The notes under the pieces: generated by a model
What the model saw: the letters and a program-made list of their open reading frames with translations, nothing else
Database searches by the model: none
Told to the model about the DNA's origin: nothing
Part shown: in pieces, positions 9,050 through 19,646 of the stretch
How the letters are laid out: every line of letters starts with the position of its first letter
How positions within the stretch are numbered: position 1 is the first letter of the stretch
Source: Cryptomeria japonica
Taxonomy: Eukaryota; Streptophyta; Pinopsida; Cupressales; Cupressaceae
NCBI RefSeq assembly: GCF_030272615.1
Contig: NC_081409.1
Span: forward strand, 648,554,468 to 648,618,467
Reading direction: 5' to 3'
DNA: 64,000 bases
Program-made: the position numbers and the translations under genes

Positions 9050-11110
9050 GACAGAGTATAGAAATGTCCCCCATAATTTTTTTTCAATTTTTACACACAA
9101 TACATTCACCCATTGGCGTTAGCATGATAAAATGTAGAGAGCAATTCAAATTGGTGGTTGGACTAGCTACTTCATCTTTTCAGTGGGATAGAGAAAATTG
9201 GAATTTAACAACTAATTGGCGGTGTAACCAGCCAATTGCAAATCCAAAATGACTGAAGTAAACAAGACAATCACTCAACCACTTATTTAGCAGGAAGATT
9301 GAAAATAATAATAACTATCCACTCAACCGCTTATTCAACGAGAGGACAGGAGAACAATGAAATAAGATAGGCGGTGAAGCCAACCCCTTCCACTTATTCA
9401 TTGGGTGTTGTGAAACAATTCTGAAATAAGACAGCTGTTAGTACTACTAATCAGCATTACAATACAAAACATGGATTTTTCAGATCAAAAGATATCGCTG
9501 TCCAAAGCTGCAAATAATGTTCAATGTACTTCACAAGATACACGAGACTAACTAACCAAAAACAAACCCACACTCAACAAATTTTAAATCTGATATACTT
9601 TTCCAGCAAACTGAAAAACACAGACCAACAACATCAAATCACACTAAAATGCTCACTACTCCTCCAAATCTCAACGGAAAGGCTCAAAACTAAATGCAAA
9701 TGAATTCTAGGAAGGAGGCGACCTAGCCAAGACAAACAAACAGTGCAAACTTTCTCAAAACATTAATGCATGCCTCTCAGGACAACTTCAGACATGGTAC
9801 GACCTGGGCATTAGGACGATTTGCAATATAAAATCCAAAGCTTCAAATTACCCTCTGAAAATTGGCATAAGAGATCGTCTAGGCCTAAGGAAAATTATTA
9901 GAGAATACCCAGATGCAACAAAAATTTCACCTTTGGACTTATGATGAGAAAACCACTTCAGCTCTACAACCGACTTGCAACCTGAAACACCCCAAAAGAC
10001 ATCAGAAAATATCAAATGTTTCTACAACAATGAACTCCATTTGTTCTTCAATGTAAAGAATAGTCTCGCAATCTCAACTAGTTTCTGTCTTTCAAGCAAG
10101 AAGCCAAGAACCAGCTAGGAGGTATGCATTCCTTGAAGCAATCAATCAATATTTCGGTAGCGTTTCGTTGCAAATAATCATGAATAACAAAAACAAGAGC
10201 TCAACACTCTTGTTTATAACTTTTTGAAGCTCCAAATTCAAATTCAACTCCCTCCAAATTGCCATGAAATGAAATGAAATTACCTCCAATTTGGATGCCT
10301 AAGCAAAAATAATATTTGACTATAATTAAAGTCATGTAATTTCTTCAAAGGGGGACGCCAACTTACCTTAAGTAAAAAAATATTGCTTTATTCACCAAAT
10401 CGACCCCCTCAAAGTAGCAAATATACTTATAAAATATTCATAAAATGTGTTTCAGCGTCCAAGGTAATAAAGTGAATTATTTCATATAATTAACACATTT
10501 CTCTAAAGGTGTTCATCATGCTTTATAAATAATTCACTTGTAAAATATTTTCCGTCAACCATGAATTCGCCCAACATAAGCTCCGATTTGCCAAAAAAAA
10601 CTTGAAAAATGCTGGAAGACAAACTGTTCAAACTGACCTGCCTGAAATAGCCATCTGAACAGACCCGTTGAACCCCTACTAAAAATAGTACTACTAAAAA
10701 TAACACTTACTAAAAAAAGCATATTGCTAAAAATAGTAAGTGTTTCCAAAGTGATTTTAACCACATTCTAAGCAGCCATCGCAACTTGCTTAAAATAGTA
10801 AGTCCGGAAAAGTCTTCAGATTCATTTGCATGTTACACCATCGTGAAGCTCTCTGAAAACCCAGAAAAACCTAGAGAAATAAGCTGTCCTCGCCTCCACT
10901 TACTAAAAATAGTAAGTTTGCCCAACTCCACTGCTAGCTATGCATGTACCATCATTGCGAAGCTTTCTAAAAACCCAGAAAGAATCCAGAATCAAAACTG
11001 ACAAACTTCAACATGCAAACCACCAAGAACGTTGAAAAATCCCCCTAGAGGTAAGAAACCCTAATTTTTGCTCCCGACTAGCCTACCGGTCTCTGGAATA
11101 GGCTAACGAC
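9050..11110 (-). repeat. Probable 3' LTR of Gypsy A
   Basis: About 2 kb of non-coding sequence follows the chromodomain ORF of Gypsy A. It contains several copies of a CTATTTTTAGTAAG word (10675-10916). One is the near-perfect palindrome ACTTACTAAAAATAGTAAGT at 10896-10915. The related element C has a similar word (TTTCTAAAAATAGCAAG, 22368-22384) just after its own chromodomain ORF. Only one copy exists here, so the LTR boundaries are inferred. Confidence 0.45.
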
Positions 11111-11122
11111 CAACTGAACTGG

Positions 11123-12655
11123 TTATTGCTTAGAAGGGGACATAATAGTCTGCCCTCCCCAAGATTGCTTGTCCTCAAGCAACCGCAAGTCTGGATGCTG
11201 CAAAATCTCCTCATTCTCCCAAGTAGCATCCTCCACAGGCAAATTATTCCACTTCACCAAGTACTCCTTGATTGTCCTTCTCCTCAAAGAGCGTTCTCTA
11301 AAATCAATGATTTCCTTTGGAATCAACACCAACTTTCCTTCCTCATCCAAGAGAGGCAATTTAGAAGAAACAACTATGTTATGTTGAAGTGCCTTCTTGA
11401 GGCGGGACACGTGGAAGACATTGTGAACTTTGCTACTCGCTGGTAGCTCCGACTCATAAGCCATTGCATCAACTCTTTTGATAACTCTGAATGGCCCATA
11501 GAAACGTGTTTTGAGTTTCTCCGCTCCACTCTTCTTGAGAGTAGACTGTCTGAAAGGCTGAAGCCTAAGATAGACCATGCCTCCAACCTCAAATGTGCAC
11601 TCAATACGCTATTGCTCAGCACACATCTTTTGCTGATTCTGTGCAATCTGGAGGTTATTCTTCAAATCCATCAAAATATCCCGACATTGCTGCACCATAT
11701 CCTTCTCTTGGGGGGCTTTGCTATCACCAAATATCAAATCAGCAAAGCTAGGGGCCTCGTAACCATAGAGTGCCATGAAAGGGGACATTTTGATGGACAT
11801 GTGGCAGGAGGAATTTTAGCAGTATTCTCCTAAGTGAAGCCATCTTACCCAAGCTTTCTGCTGCTCCGAGACATAATTTCTGAGATAGCCCTCCAACCAT
11901 TTATTTATAATCTCCGTTTGCCCATCAGTTTGTGGGTGATAACTAGTGCTTGGAGTGAGCACTGTACCACACAATCTGAAAATCTCCTAAAGTGCTTAGG
12001 AACTTGCTGTCCCTGTAACTCACAATGTTCTTTGGTAGCCCATGCAGTCCAAACACCTCATTAAATAACACATCAGCAACTTGAGCCACTGTAAATGAGC
12101 TAGCAATGGCATAAAAATGAGCAAACATGGTCAATTTGTCCACCACAACATAGATACAATCCTTTGCATTAGCTCTGGGTAACTTCGTGATGAAGTCCAT
12201 TGAAATACTTTTCCACTTTTGATTGGGAATTGGTAGAGGTTGCAATAATCTAGCAAGGTGAGTGTGCTCATTTTGTTCTTTGACAAGTGTGACACTCCTT
12301 AATGTAGCTCAACACATCATTTTTCAACCCTTTCCACGAGAACCTCTCACAAATCTGCCTATAGGTTTTGAAATATCCTTGATGACCAGCAAGAGGAATG
12401 TCATGGAAAGTTTGCATAACCTTCTTCTTAAGCTTAGATTCGGGCAACAAAAAGATTCTTCCCTTGTAGTGGATCAGCCCATCAACTACTTTGTACCTTT
12501 CATAATGAAATTTACCCTCAATAATGCTGGTTGCAAACTGATTTTTGGCATATCAGCAAGCAAAAGTCCTTCCAATCAACAATAAGCTCACACAAAGAGC
12601 TCAAGTGGGGCCTTCTTGAAAGTGCATTTGCCACAATGTTGTTCTTGCCCTTGAC
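11123..12655 (-). pseudogene. Gypsy A integrase with chromodomain (broken)
   Basis: Read from 12655 down: the end of RNase H (NIVANALSRR), the HHCC zinc domain (HDIPLAGHQGYFKT, CHTCQRTK), and the integrase core with SISMDFITKLP (first Asp). The second catalytic position reads VSYRDSKF, with Tyr in place of Asp. [20 protein letters not shown] (Glu present) follows after a break. The final open part, 11578-11123, has GPFRVIKR, VFHVSRLKK and a chromodomain (IKEYLVKWNNLPVEDATWE). Such chromodomains direct integration to heterochromatin in this family. Stops and shifts occur near 12260, 11940 and 11600. Confidence 0.82.
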
Positions 12656-12660
12656 ATACT

Positions 12661-13060
12661 TGTTGATTTTCCCAGGTTTTATTGGATGTATTTTAATGTA
12701 TATATCTGATTCAATCTGATACTTGCATTCTTAGAATTCTATGTGTTCTCAAATTGAATAACATTATACTATATATATTCCTTTGGAGAGGCATGTCCTT
12801 GAACGGACATGTCTCTCCTTTAATTATAATAATTTAATCAATATTATAATGTTTCATCAATCAATTATTAATTTAGAATAATATAATAGATTAATATTGA
12901 ATATTAAATTTTATATGATTAATAATAATATATTAATATAACATTAATTTTATATGATTAATAATAATATATTAATATAACATAATAATATATTATTATT
13001 AATCAACATATATTATATGTATTCTAAATGATCATTCGACTGAAGCTACAAACATTAACA
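12661..13060 (-). repeat. 3' LTR of the TRIM-like element
   Basis: At 400 bp it is 39 bp longer than its partner, because the AT-rich segment ending TAATATAACAT is duplicated near 12945-12985. It contains a 14-bp-stem inverted repeat (GGAGAGGCATGTCC and its mate, 12785-12818) beside a TATATATA box. It ends in AACATTAACA. Confidence 0.92.
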
Positions 13061-13388
13061 CTCCCTCTTAGCTAGGGAGGATGATCAGACAAAATGTGTA
13101 GTTATCTCCCATGTCAACACTTATGGCCCTCACCATAGCTACACAAAACATAATTAACACTCCCTCTTAGCTAGGGAAGATAAAATCAATGCAAATGCAT
13201 TAAGTCTAGATTAATTATGGAATAGAGAAAATATTATCTCACTATGATATTAGGAAGTATGGTATAAACAAGAATATCAAGGCACATGATATTCACCATA
13301 ACTCAAAAATATCATCTCATGATATTGGGAGTATTTGCATCAACCATATGATGCTCATCACAGGGGACCATAGTCTCAAGGTGTGAAT

Positions 13389-13839
13389 TTGCCTCCGTTG
13401 GCGATTTTATTCACAAGCTCTTGTGTGGATTGCCTCTGTCGGCGATTCTATCCATAGACTCTTGTGTGGATTGCCTCAATCGGCGATTCTATCCATGAGC
13501 TCTCACGTGGATTGCCTCAGTAGGCGATTCTATCCACAAGCTCTTACGTGGATTGCCTCAGTCGGCGATTCTATCCATGAGCTCTCACGTGGATTGCCTC
13601 AGTCGGCGATTCTATCCACAAGCTCTTATGTGGATTGCCTCAGTCGGTGATTCTATCCATGAGCTCTCACGTGGATTGCCTCAGTCGGCGATTCTATCCA
13701 CAAGCTCTTATGTGGATTGCCTCAGTCGGCGATTCTATCCATGAGCTCTCACGTGGATTGCCTCAGTCGGCGATTCTATCCACAAGCTCTTACGTGGATT
13801 GCCTTAGTCGGCGATTCTATCCATGAGCTCTCACGTGGA
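13389..13839. repeat. 41-bp tandem array, 11 units, dimeric
   Basis: Eleven contiguous 41-bp units start with TTGCCTCAGTCGGCGATTCT. Odd and even units differ in the second half: ATGAGCTCTCACGTGGA alternates with ACAAGCTCTTACGTGGA. From unit 3 on, the true period is therefore an 82-bp dimer. A degenerate twelfth unit starts at 13840. Each unit contains TGGAT-TGCC and GGC-ATCCA arms that could pair as a hairpin. The short reading frames across it repeat every 82 bp in shifting frames, so it is not a protein repeat. Confidence 0.95.
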
Positions 13840-13955
13840 TTGCCTCATTTTGAGGCCAACCAAGGGCCATACAATAGCATATTTCAGACTGAAAAATCTA
13901 AAAAAAACTGAATTCTCCAACCCTCTCCAACCTCCAAATTAAACTTCACAGGCCT

Positions 13956-13969
13956 GAGCTCTAATACCA
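13956..13969 (-). other. Primer-binding site of the TRIM-like element
   Basis: The minus strand reads TGGTATTAGAGCTC directly after the LTR end. It is the initiator-Met type with one C-to-T difference (TATTAG for TATCAG). The matching purine tract, GCTAAGAGGGAG, lies at 13061-13072 before the 3' LTR. Confidence 0.8.
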
Positions 13970-14330
13970 TGTTGATTTTCCCAGGTTTTATTGGATGTAT
14001 TTTAATGTATATATCTGATTCAATCTGATACTTGCATTCTTAGAATTCTATGTGTTCTCAAATTGAATAACATTATACTATATATATTCCTTTGGAGAGG
14101 CATGTCCTTGAATGGACATGTCTCTCCGTTAATTATAATAATTTAATCAATATTATAATGTTTCATCAATCAATTATTAATTTAGAATAATATAATAGAT
14201 TAATATTGAATATTAAATTTTATATGATTAATAATAGTATAATAATATAACATAATAATATATTATTATTAATCAACGTATATTATATGTATTCTAAATG
14301 ATCATTCGACTGAAGCTACAAACATTAACA
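13970..14330 (-). repeat. 5' LTR of the TRIM-like element
   Basis: This 361-bp partner of 12661-13060 has only a handful of substitutions outside the 39-bp length difference. On the minus strand it begins TGTTAATGTTTG and ends AAAATCAACA. The same hairpin occurs at 14094-14127. Confidence 0.92.
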
Positions 14331-14335
14331 ATACT

Positions 14336-15478
14336 CAATGTCAAAATCGTAAGCTTGTAGCTTACTCAACCACTTTTGTTCTTTCACTCAAATCTTTTTG
14401 GTGCATGAATTTTTTGAGGCTATTGTGATCTGTTTTGATAACAAATTTGCTTCCCATCAAGTATTGTCTGAACTTGGCCAGTGCATGCATGATTGCAAGC
14501 ATTTCCTTGTCATAGATAGAATAAGTTTTCTCAACTCCTCTTAGCTTTCTGCTCTCAAACGCAATTGGATGCCTCTCTTACATCAAAACAACACCAACAC
14601 CTTCTCTAGATGCGTCACATTGTAGCTCAAAGGGCTTGGAGAAATCTGGTAAAGGCTAAACAGGACACGAGCTCATAATTTCCTTGAACTTTTCAAACAC
14701 ATCTTGTGACTTTTATGACCAAACAAAAGGTCCCTTTTTAGTGAGATCCGTGAGAGGAGTGACCAACTGAGAGTAGCCCTTCACAAATCTCCTATAGAAG
14801 CCACAAAGACCCAAGAACCCCTTCAGATGTGTCAAGTTTTAAGCTGGAGGCCAATCAACTATTGCCTTAATCTTCTCAGGATCAACCTTAACTCCATCTG
14901 CACTGATGATATGACCAAGGTAGAGCAGCTCATTCATTCCAAACTCACAGTTGGATTCTTTAGCAAATAATGATTCTGACTGCAGAATGCTGAGCACTTC
15001 ATCCAAGTGCTTCAGGTGCTCCTTCCAAACTTTGCTGAAGATGAGAATATCATCAAAAAAGATTAGCACAAACCTCCTCAACTTCTTCTGAAAGATCCTA
15101 TTCATACAAGATTGGAAGGTAGCAAGAGCATTAGTCAACCCAAAGGGCATGACTAGGAACTCAAAATGCCCAAAGTGGCATCTAAAAGCAATCTTTTCAA
15201 CATTTGACTCCCTCATTTGGATTTGATGATAGCCTAATCTGAGATCAATCTTAGAGAAGAAAACAACTCCATGTAGCTCATCAATGAGCTCATCAATCCT
15301 GAGAATGGGGTATTGATTTTTGATAGTCTTTTGATTAAGGGCTCGGTAATCCACGCACATGCGCATGGTCCCATCCTTCTTCACTATAACTACTACAGAA
15401 GCGAAGGGGCTCTTACTTGGCCAGATGTAACCCCTTCTATTGCCTTGCAACATTAGAGGGGATTCTATACCTATCTAG
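14336..15478 (-). pseudogene. Gypsy A reverse transcriptase and RNase H start
   Basis: The RT core is open from 15453 to 14839: KKDGTMRMCVDYRALNQKT, KIDLRLGYHQIQMRE, LVMPFGLTNALATFQ, and a catalytic box FFDD in IFFDDILIFS. FFDD is a variant of YVDD/YIDD that keeps both Asp residues. LYLGHIISADGVKVDPEK follows. Further down, a broken frame shows GFLGLCGFYRRF, PFELQCDASREG (RNase H Asp) and IKTDHNSLKKF, before the TRIM insertion at 14330. Stops near 14830, 14720 and 14580 disable it. Confidence 0.85.
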
Positions 15479-15479
15479 C

Positions 15480-16385
15480 ATCTTAGTTTGAAATTTTTTT
15501 AAGAAACCCCAATACATGGTGTTGTACAACTTATCATCACGAAACCCTTTCATATAATTCCTGATCTATGCAGCAACCAAAATGTGAGGTTGTCAAATCA
15601 TTCCCTTGAATCCAGGCTACGCATTGAAGAAACAAAGAGATAAATAGATAATTAGGGCCCCATAACTTGAGTTATATCCTGTTTCTTTTGTTCTCTTTAG
15701 GTTTTCGAGGAGTTGCTCTCTCATGACTTCGTAGAGATCAAAGTCTTTTCCTTCATCATTTGGTACATAGTTTGAATTATGGTACCAGTAGCAGATCTTT
15801 CTCTATTTGTTTAATAGACCTTGTATGTAATTCCCATGATGGCATATTGGACCCCTAGATCAGTTATGTCATTGACACTTAGGGTTATTTTATCAAAGTT
15901 TGCACCGGTTAATCTTGTTACCTCCTCATTCTCGATTGCTTTCATCATCAGGATAGTTTGATGGAACACAGACTAGTGATTGCCCTAATTGCTTCCTTGG
16001 TAATTCTGTAAGGTTTGTCAAGATAAATGAAATTATCATGAATTCTTCTTAACACAAACCTCACCCATTCTTGCTCGTAGTAGAGTTAGGATAATCTTTC
16101 CAGATGTTTAGTTGTTCTGATTCCACATTTGCATACTCTGAAATCTAGTAGTCATTAGCATCAAATAGTTTATATCTAAGCTCTTCGAACTTGGTGTGAT
16201 CAATCTCATTCAGAGGAGAGTGAATGTAGTTCTGGACATCCTCTGTATACCACATTTGTCGGAATTGAGGAAAATGCACCGCTCTTGTCTTTTGTTATGG
16301 CTATGATTGGTAATTTCATGTGCTTCGGTTATGGTCTTTCAACGACATTATATACTTGTGGAGTTGCCATTGCAATTTCTTCTAA
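15480..16385 (-). pseudogene. Gag-like ORF of a retroelement (degenerate)
   Basis: The minus strand starts at an ATG near 16382 (MATPQVYNVVERP, then a stop). A decayed frame can be followed with QMWYTEDVQNYIHSPLNEID, FEELRYKLFDANDY, LRRIHDNFIYLDKPYRITKE, AIRAITSLCSIKL and KITLSVNDITDLGVQYAIMG. I recall similar domains at the N-terminus of gag-like polyproteins in gymnosperm retroelements, but cannot verify that here. It ends at the truncation edge of Gypsy A. It probably belongs to element E or to a second, related copy. Confidence 0.4.
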
Positions 16386-16899
16386 ATTTTAGAAACCAGG
16401 GTTTGAAAATTATTTAGAATAATACCTCTGCAATCTATCGCTAGGGTTTCACCTTTTGTACTATGAAACTTGGATGCTTACTTTTTTTCTTTGCTCTAGA
16501 CTCAATCACTTGCTTTCAAATGAGATTGGATTGATTGTAGATGGTCTAAATACTTTTGCACTTGCCCAAACTTTTTCATTAATGCATTTGTCTTTGTTAG
16601 GTAGTCTTTTGCTAGACAGATTTGTGTCTTCCCTATGATCCAGACACCTACCACATTTCTTTGCATAATATGCTTTAATCCGCTACTTTGATCTAACCAT
16701 TAGATCTTCGTCCATAATCATATACTCCAGATAGGTTGTCATGAATCTTTATGTATGTTACAAACATTAGTACTTTCATACTAGTCTGGGGTTGAAGGAT
16801 CTTGCATATGATAACTCCCCCTAAGTCAATGCACTGCCTTTTTTCATTATGAGGTTTTGTGTATCATGCACAAATACACAGTCATTATTCTTCTCATCA

Positions 16900-17884
16900 T
16901 CTAACCCTTGTTTCCTTCTCCATACCTTGGTAGTTTCCTTCTTTTCCCTATTCAAGTCTCCTTCTTCTTGCCCTGAGTAGGTGGTTTCACAGATTCACTC
17001 CTGCAAGGCTTTGCTATATGCCCATGGTTGTTGTATTTGTAGCAAACAGCATTGTAGTTCGAAATAAATTTATTTCTCCTTGCTTTAAATTCTACTACCT
17101 TATGTCCAAACTTATTGCATGCATAGCAGTAACCACGAAAGGGATGTGTAGTCATAGCATTATCTTTTGGAGGCATGAAACATTTCTTACTGATGTGCTA
17201 TTTTTTCTTGATTTATTTCTACAATCAATAGCTTTATGAGCAAACTTATTGGAAGAATAACAATAACCATGAAATATTTGGGAGTACCTGGAATTAACAG
17301 CTTGCCTAGGGAAAGATTTCTTGAAGCCCTTCTAATTGTTGACCTTTGGTTCTTATTTATCTTCTGCCTTTCATCTATAAACTCCTTAGAGTCCTCTGCA
17401 CAAGTTTCATTCTTCTTTATCTCGTAAATGTTTGTAGAAGTATCTGATTTTGAGTTCTAACCCTTTTCAAATCCAAGACCACCCTTATACTAATGGCATT
17501 TTCGGCTATTGATTATCTCATCAATGATGGTGCTTTTCTTGAGTTGCAGGCCTTTATAAACCTGATCCTTTTCTTACTCCAGTTTTTTTCTTAGAAGAAC
17601 AATCTCTTCCTCAAGCTTTGAACATTCAGTTAATTTGTCATTGAGCTTAGTATTTAGGCAATCTTTAATTCTCTTTCCTTTGTTAACATAATTTTCAGAT
17701 TGGTGATTGTTTCTTTATAATCCTCGAGTTTTGTCTTAAGCTCTTCATTTTCATTTCTTTTTGCATCTAGATCTTCAGGTGCAGGTATGGGTTCTGCTTC
17801 ATAATCAACTTCACAATCTTCTTGATTGAAGTCAAACGCGTCTTTATCAACTTCAAGAGAATTAGGCAATATGTTAGATCCCAT
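16900..17884 (-). pseudogene. Copia-type gag: coiled coil and damaged zinc knuckles
   Basis: The minus strand from 17884 gives an acidic start (MGSNILPNSLEVDKDAF), then a coiled-coil stretch (KLEDYKETITNLKIMLTKER). After stops it carries two zinc knuckles at about 17130-16990: CYACNKFGHKVVEF, where the last Cys is Phe, and CYKYNNHGHIAKPC, where the second Cys is Tyr. Coiled coil followed by two to three knuckles is the usual layout of gag in one large plant Copia lineage. It lies just inside the primer-binding site next to the LTR at 17950. Each knuckle has lost one ligand, so RNA binding would be impaired. Confidence 0.6.
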
Positions 17885-17949
17885 GTGTTCTTCTTTAAGA
17901 TCTACCTTAGCTGTTAGGTTGTAAAAAGGAATCTTGCTCTGATATCAAT

Positions 17950-19646
17950 TGTTTAACACACAAATACTGAGAGAGATAGTACTTAATCAATTTCATTTAA
18001 TTTTGATCATCAATCATTTATCAAATGTAACTTATCAAACTGTAAGAAGGAAAACATAGAAGCACACAACCATAATACCAGATTTACATGAAAATATAAA
18101 CAAGGGAAAAATCACGGAAAAAAAATTGCTTGGATTTGCTGTCTAAATCGACCTCACAATAATATAACAGTTTTAACAGTTTTACATTTGTTTTTAAGGA
18201 CTACAACTCAAAAAAGCATCTACTACATAAATTACAACTTTGTTTTAGGATTACAACCCAATGAAACGACAACTCCCTAAAATATAATGTTGAAATAACA
18301 AGGAATGATTGTAATGGATGGTTTTACCCTATTGATTATTCAACAATATTTCTGTTCTGTTCTGCATCATTAACTGCTTTTGACTCATTGCCTTCAGCGT
18401 CTGCACATTTTCAACACTCATTTTTTTTTATTCAACAATTTTGATCTTCTATATATATAGATATCCACCACAATTTTCAAAAACTCAATCATGTCGGCTT
18501 CACGATGACATGTAGATGAGACATGAAATGATTTCATCAGTCGGCCTCATAATATGCCCTCCGCCACTAATCAAAACATCAATTAGGTCGGTTGGAAGTG
18601 AAACATGTAGTGCACTGCCTGTTGGCCATAAAACAACCATATCAAGAGAGATAACGTGTTGTGGTGCCAGACAAGATTCAATTGGTTCCAAACACATTTG
18701 AATACAAACTCTCAAAGTCGCACGGACTCGAGGAAACATGGCACAAGCATGAAAACAATGTCTAGTCGACCCATCACTCGTTAGTCACCCGGAGATATAT
18801 GTTGGCCCAAGTACATGATTACTCGTACAGATGAAGATAAAGCATACTAGGCAACTATGTCACTTGTGCACTATGATAACTGTTTCTTGTGGTACACTAC
18901 ACCATCTGGAACTTGGGTAGAACATGCCTTAGAACATGTCCTGAAAATTGCATAGCCATGTCGATTGGTATGATGGAAGGTGGAGCATTCCAACTTGTCT
19001 TTTGAGACCCTTTGCTCTGCCTTGGCTGAGCTCTAACTTTCTTTGCAGAGGAGGTGGTAGCCTGAAACTCTGAATATAACATCTTTATGGCTCAACACTC
19101 TTAACTTCTGAACCGCAGCACAATATCTTTCTATGCGGAGGAGTGCAAACCAGATTACTATGCCCTTACCTTCGTAGATAGCCTGTTAATGCCTTAAGCA
19201 ATTTTTATGTGCCTTACCACTGTGCGCTGTGCCAAACTGACAAGATATCACTGCAAATTACTCTAGACATGTGTACTCACTGCCGCATCTTTCTTAGACA
19301 TCAAACTGATTGTCTTTGATATGGATTTCATAAAAAACTGACACATCAAGAATACACAGTATGGATATGAACTTTAAAAGATATGGTACAATTGTGTACA
19401 ATAAATAGTTACTCCTTGTCTTTCTCATCATTGCAATGTTAAATCTTTGTCTTTCGTATCTCCGCAAGGTTGAACTATACCATAAAGATAATATGTGTAT
19501 ACCATATCTGCACTAAATTCCCCTATAGTCATGTCAGACCAATCTCCATTAATCATGCAAGTGTTTCTTTGGTTAGCATATGAGTATAACATGAGTTGAC
19601 ATCATGAATTCACTACAATGACAACATTTTACCAATATTTACAACA
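17950..19646 (-). repeat. 5' LTR of element E
   Basis: On the minus strand it starts TGTTGTAAATATTGG, has GTCATTGTAGTG and ATGTCAACTCATG close behind, and ends GTGTGTTAAACA. Next to it is ATTGATATCAGAGC (17936-17949), a near-match to the Met-tRNA primer-binding site. The length is about 1.7 kb. The start aligns with the LTR remnant at 2321-2423. The remaining sequence is non-coding. The exact ends rest on the TG...CA tips and primer site only. Confidence 0.55.

Larger units (their letters stand above)
12661..14330 (-). mobile_element. TRIM-like non-autonomous LTR element, TSD ATACT
   Basis: This 1670-bp element has LTRs of 400 bp (12661-13060) and 361 bp (13970-14330), with TGTT...AACA tips and perfect 5-bp flanks ATACT at 12656-12660 and 14331-14335. 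The primer-binding site and purine tract show minus-strand orientation. The 909-bp interior has no gag or pol. Instead it carries eleven 41-bp tandem units (13389-13839). The element splits the RNase H of Gypsy A, so it is younger than A. The size and lack of coding fit terminal-repeat retrotransposons in miniature, although it is larger than most of them. Confidence 0.93.
9050..15478 (-). mobile_element. Gypsy element A (chromovirus), 5'-truncated
   Basis: This is a Ty3/Gypsy element on the minus strand that retains RT, RNase H, integrase, a C-terminal chromodomain and a probable 3' LTR. Gag, protease and the 5' LTR are absent: the recognisable RT starts near 15478 and what lies beyond is a different sequence. 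The RNase H region is interrupted by the TRIM-like element at 12661-14330. The left end is placed at about 9050, where the acidic-linker sequence of element E resumes. It is not fixed by a TSD. Confidence 0.7.
2321..19646 (-). mobile_element. Element E, old nested Copia-like composite
   Basis: I infer one old minus-strand element from its 5' LTR (17950-19646), gag region (15480-17884), acidic and coiled-coil 3' fragments (8756-9049 and 2560-3620) and 3' LTR remnant (2321-2423). Copia B and Gypsy A interrupt it, and Copia I interrupts its 3' LTR. No protease, integrase or RT of its own is visible, so these were either deleted or never present. The order of the gag pieces is odd: knuckles lie upstream of the N-terminal-like domain. 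More than one element may therefore be mixed here. Confidence 0.4.

Noticed and set aside
13389-13839. CRISPR-like array
   Set aside because: Units are contiguous with no unique spacers, lie inside a plant LTR element, and no cas genes are present.
13423-13911. Several overlapping 63-75 codon frames (repeating DCLSRRFYPQAL) as a repeat protein
   Set aside because: They come from the 41-bp array; the period is not a multiple of three, so the frame shifts each unit and the same peptide recurs at 82-bp steps in different frames.
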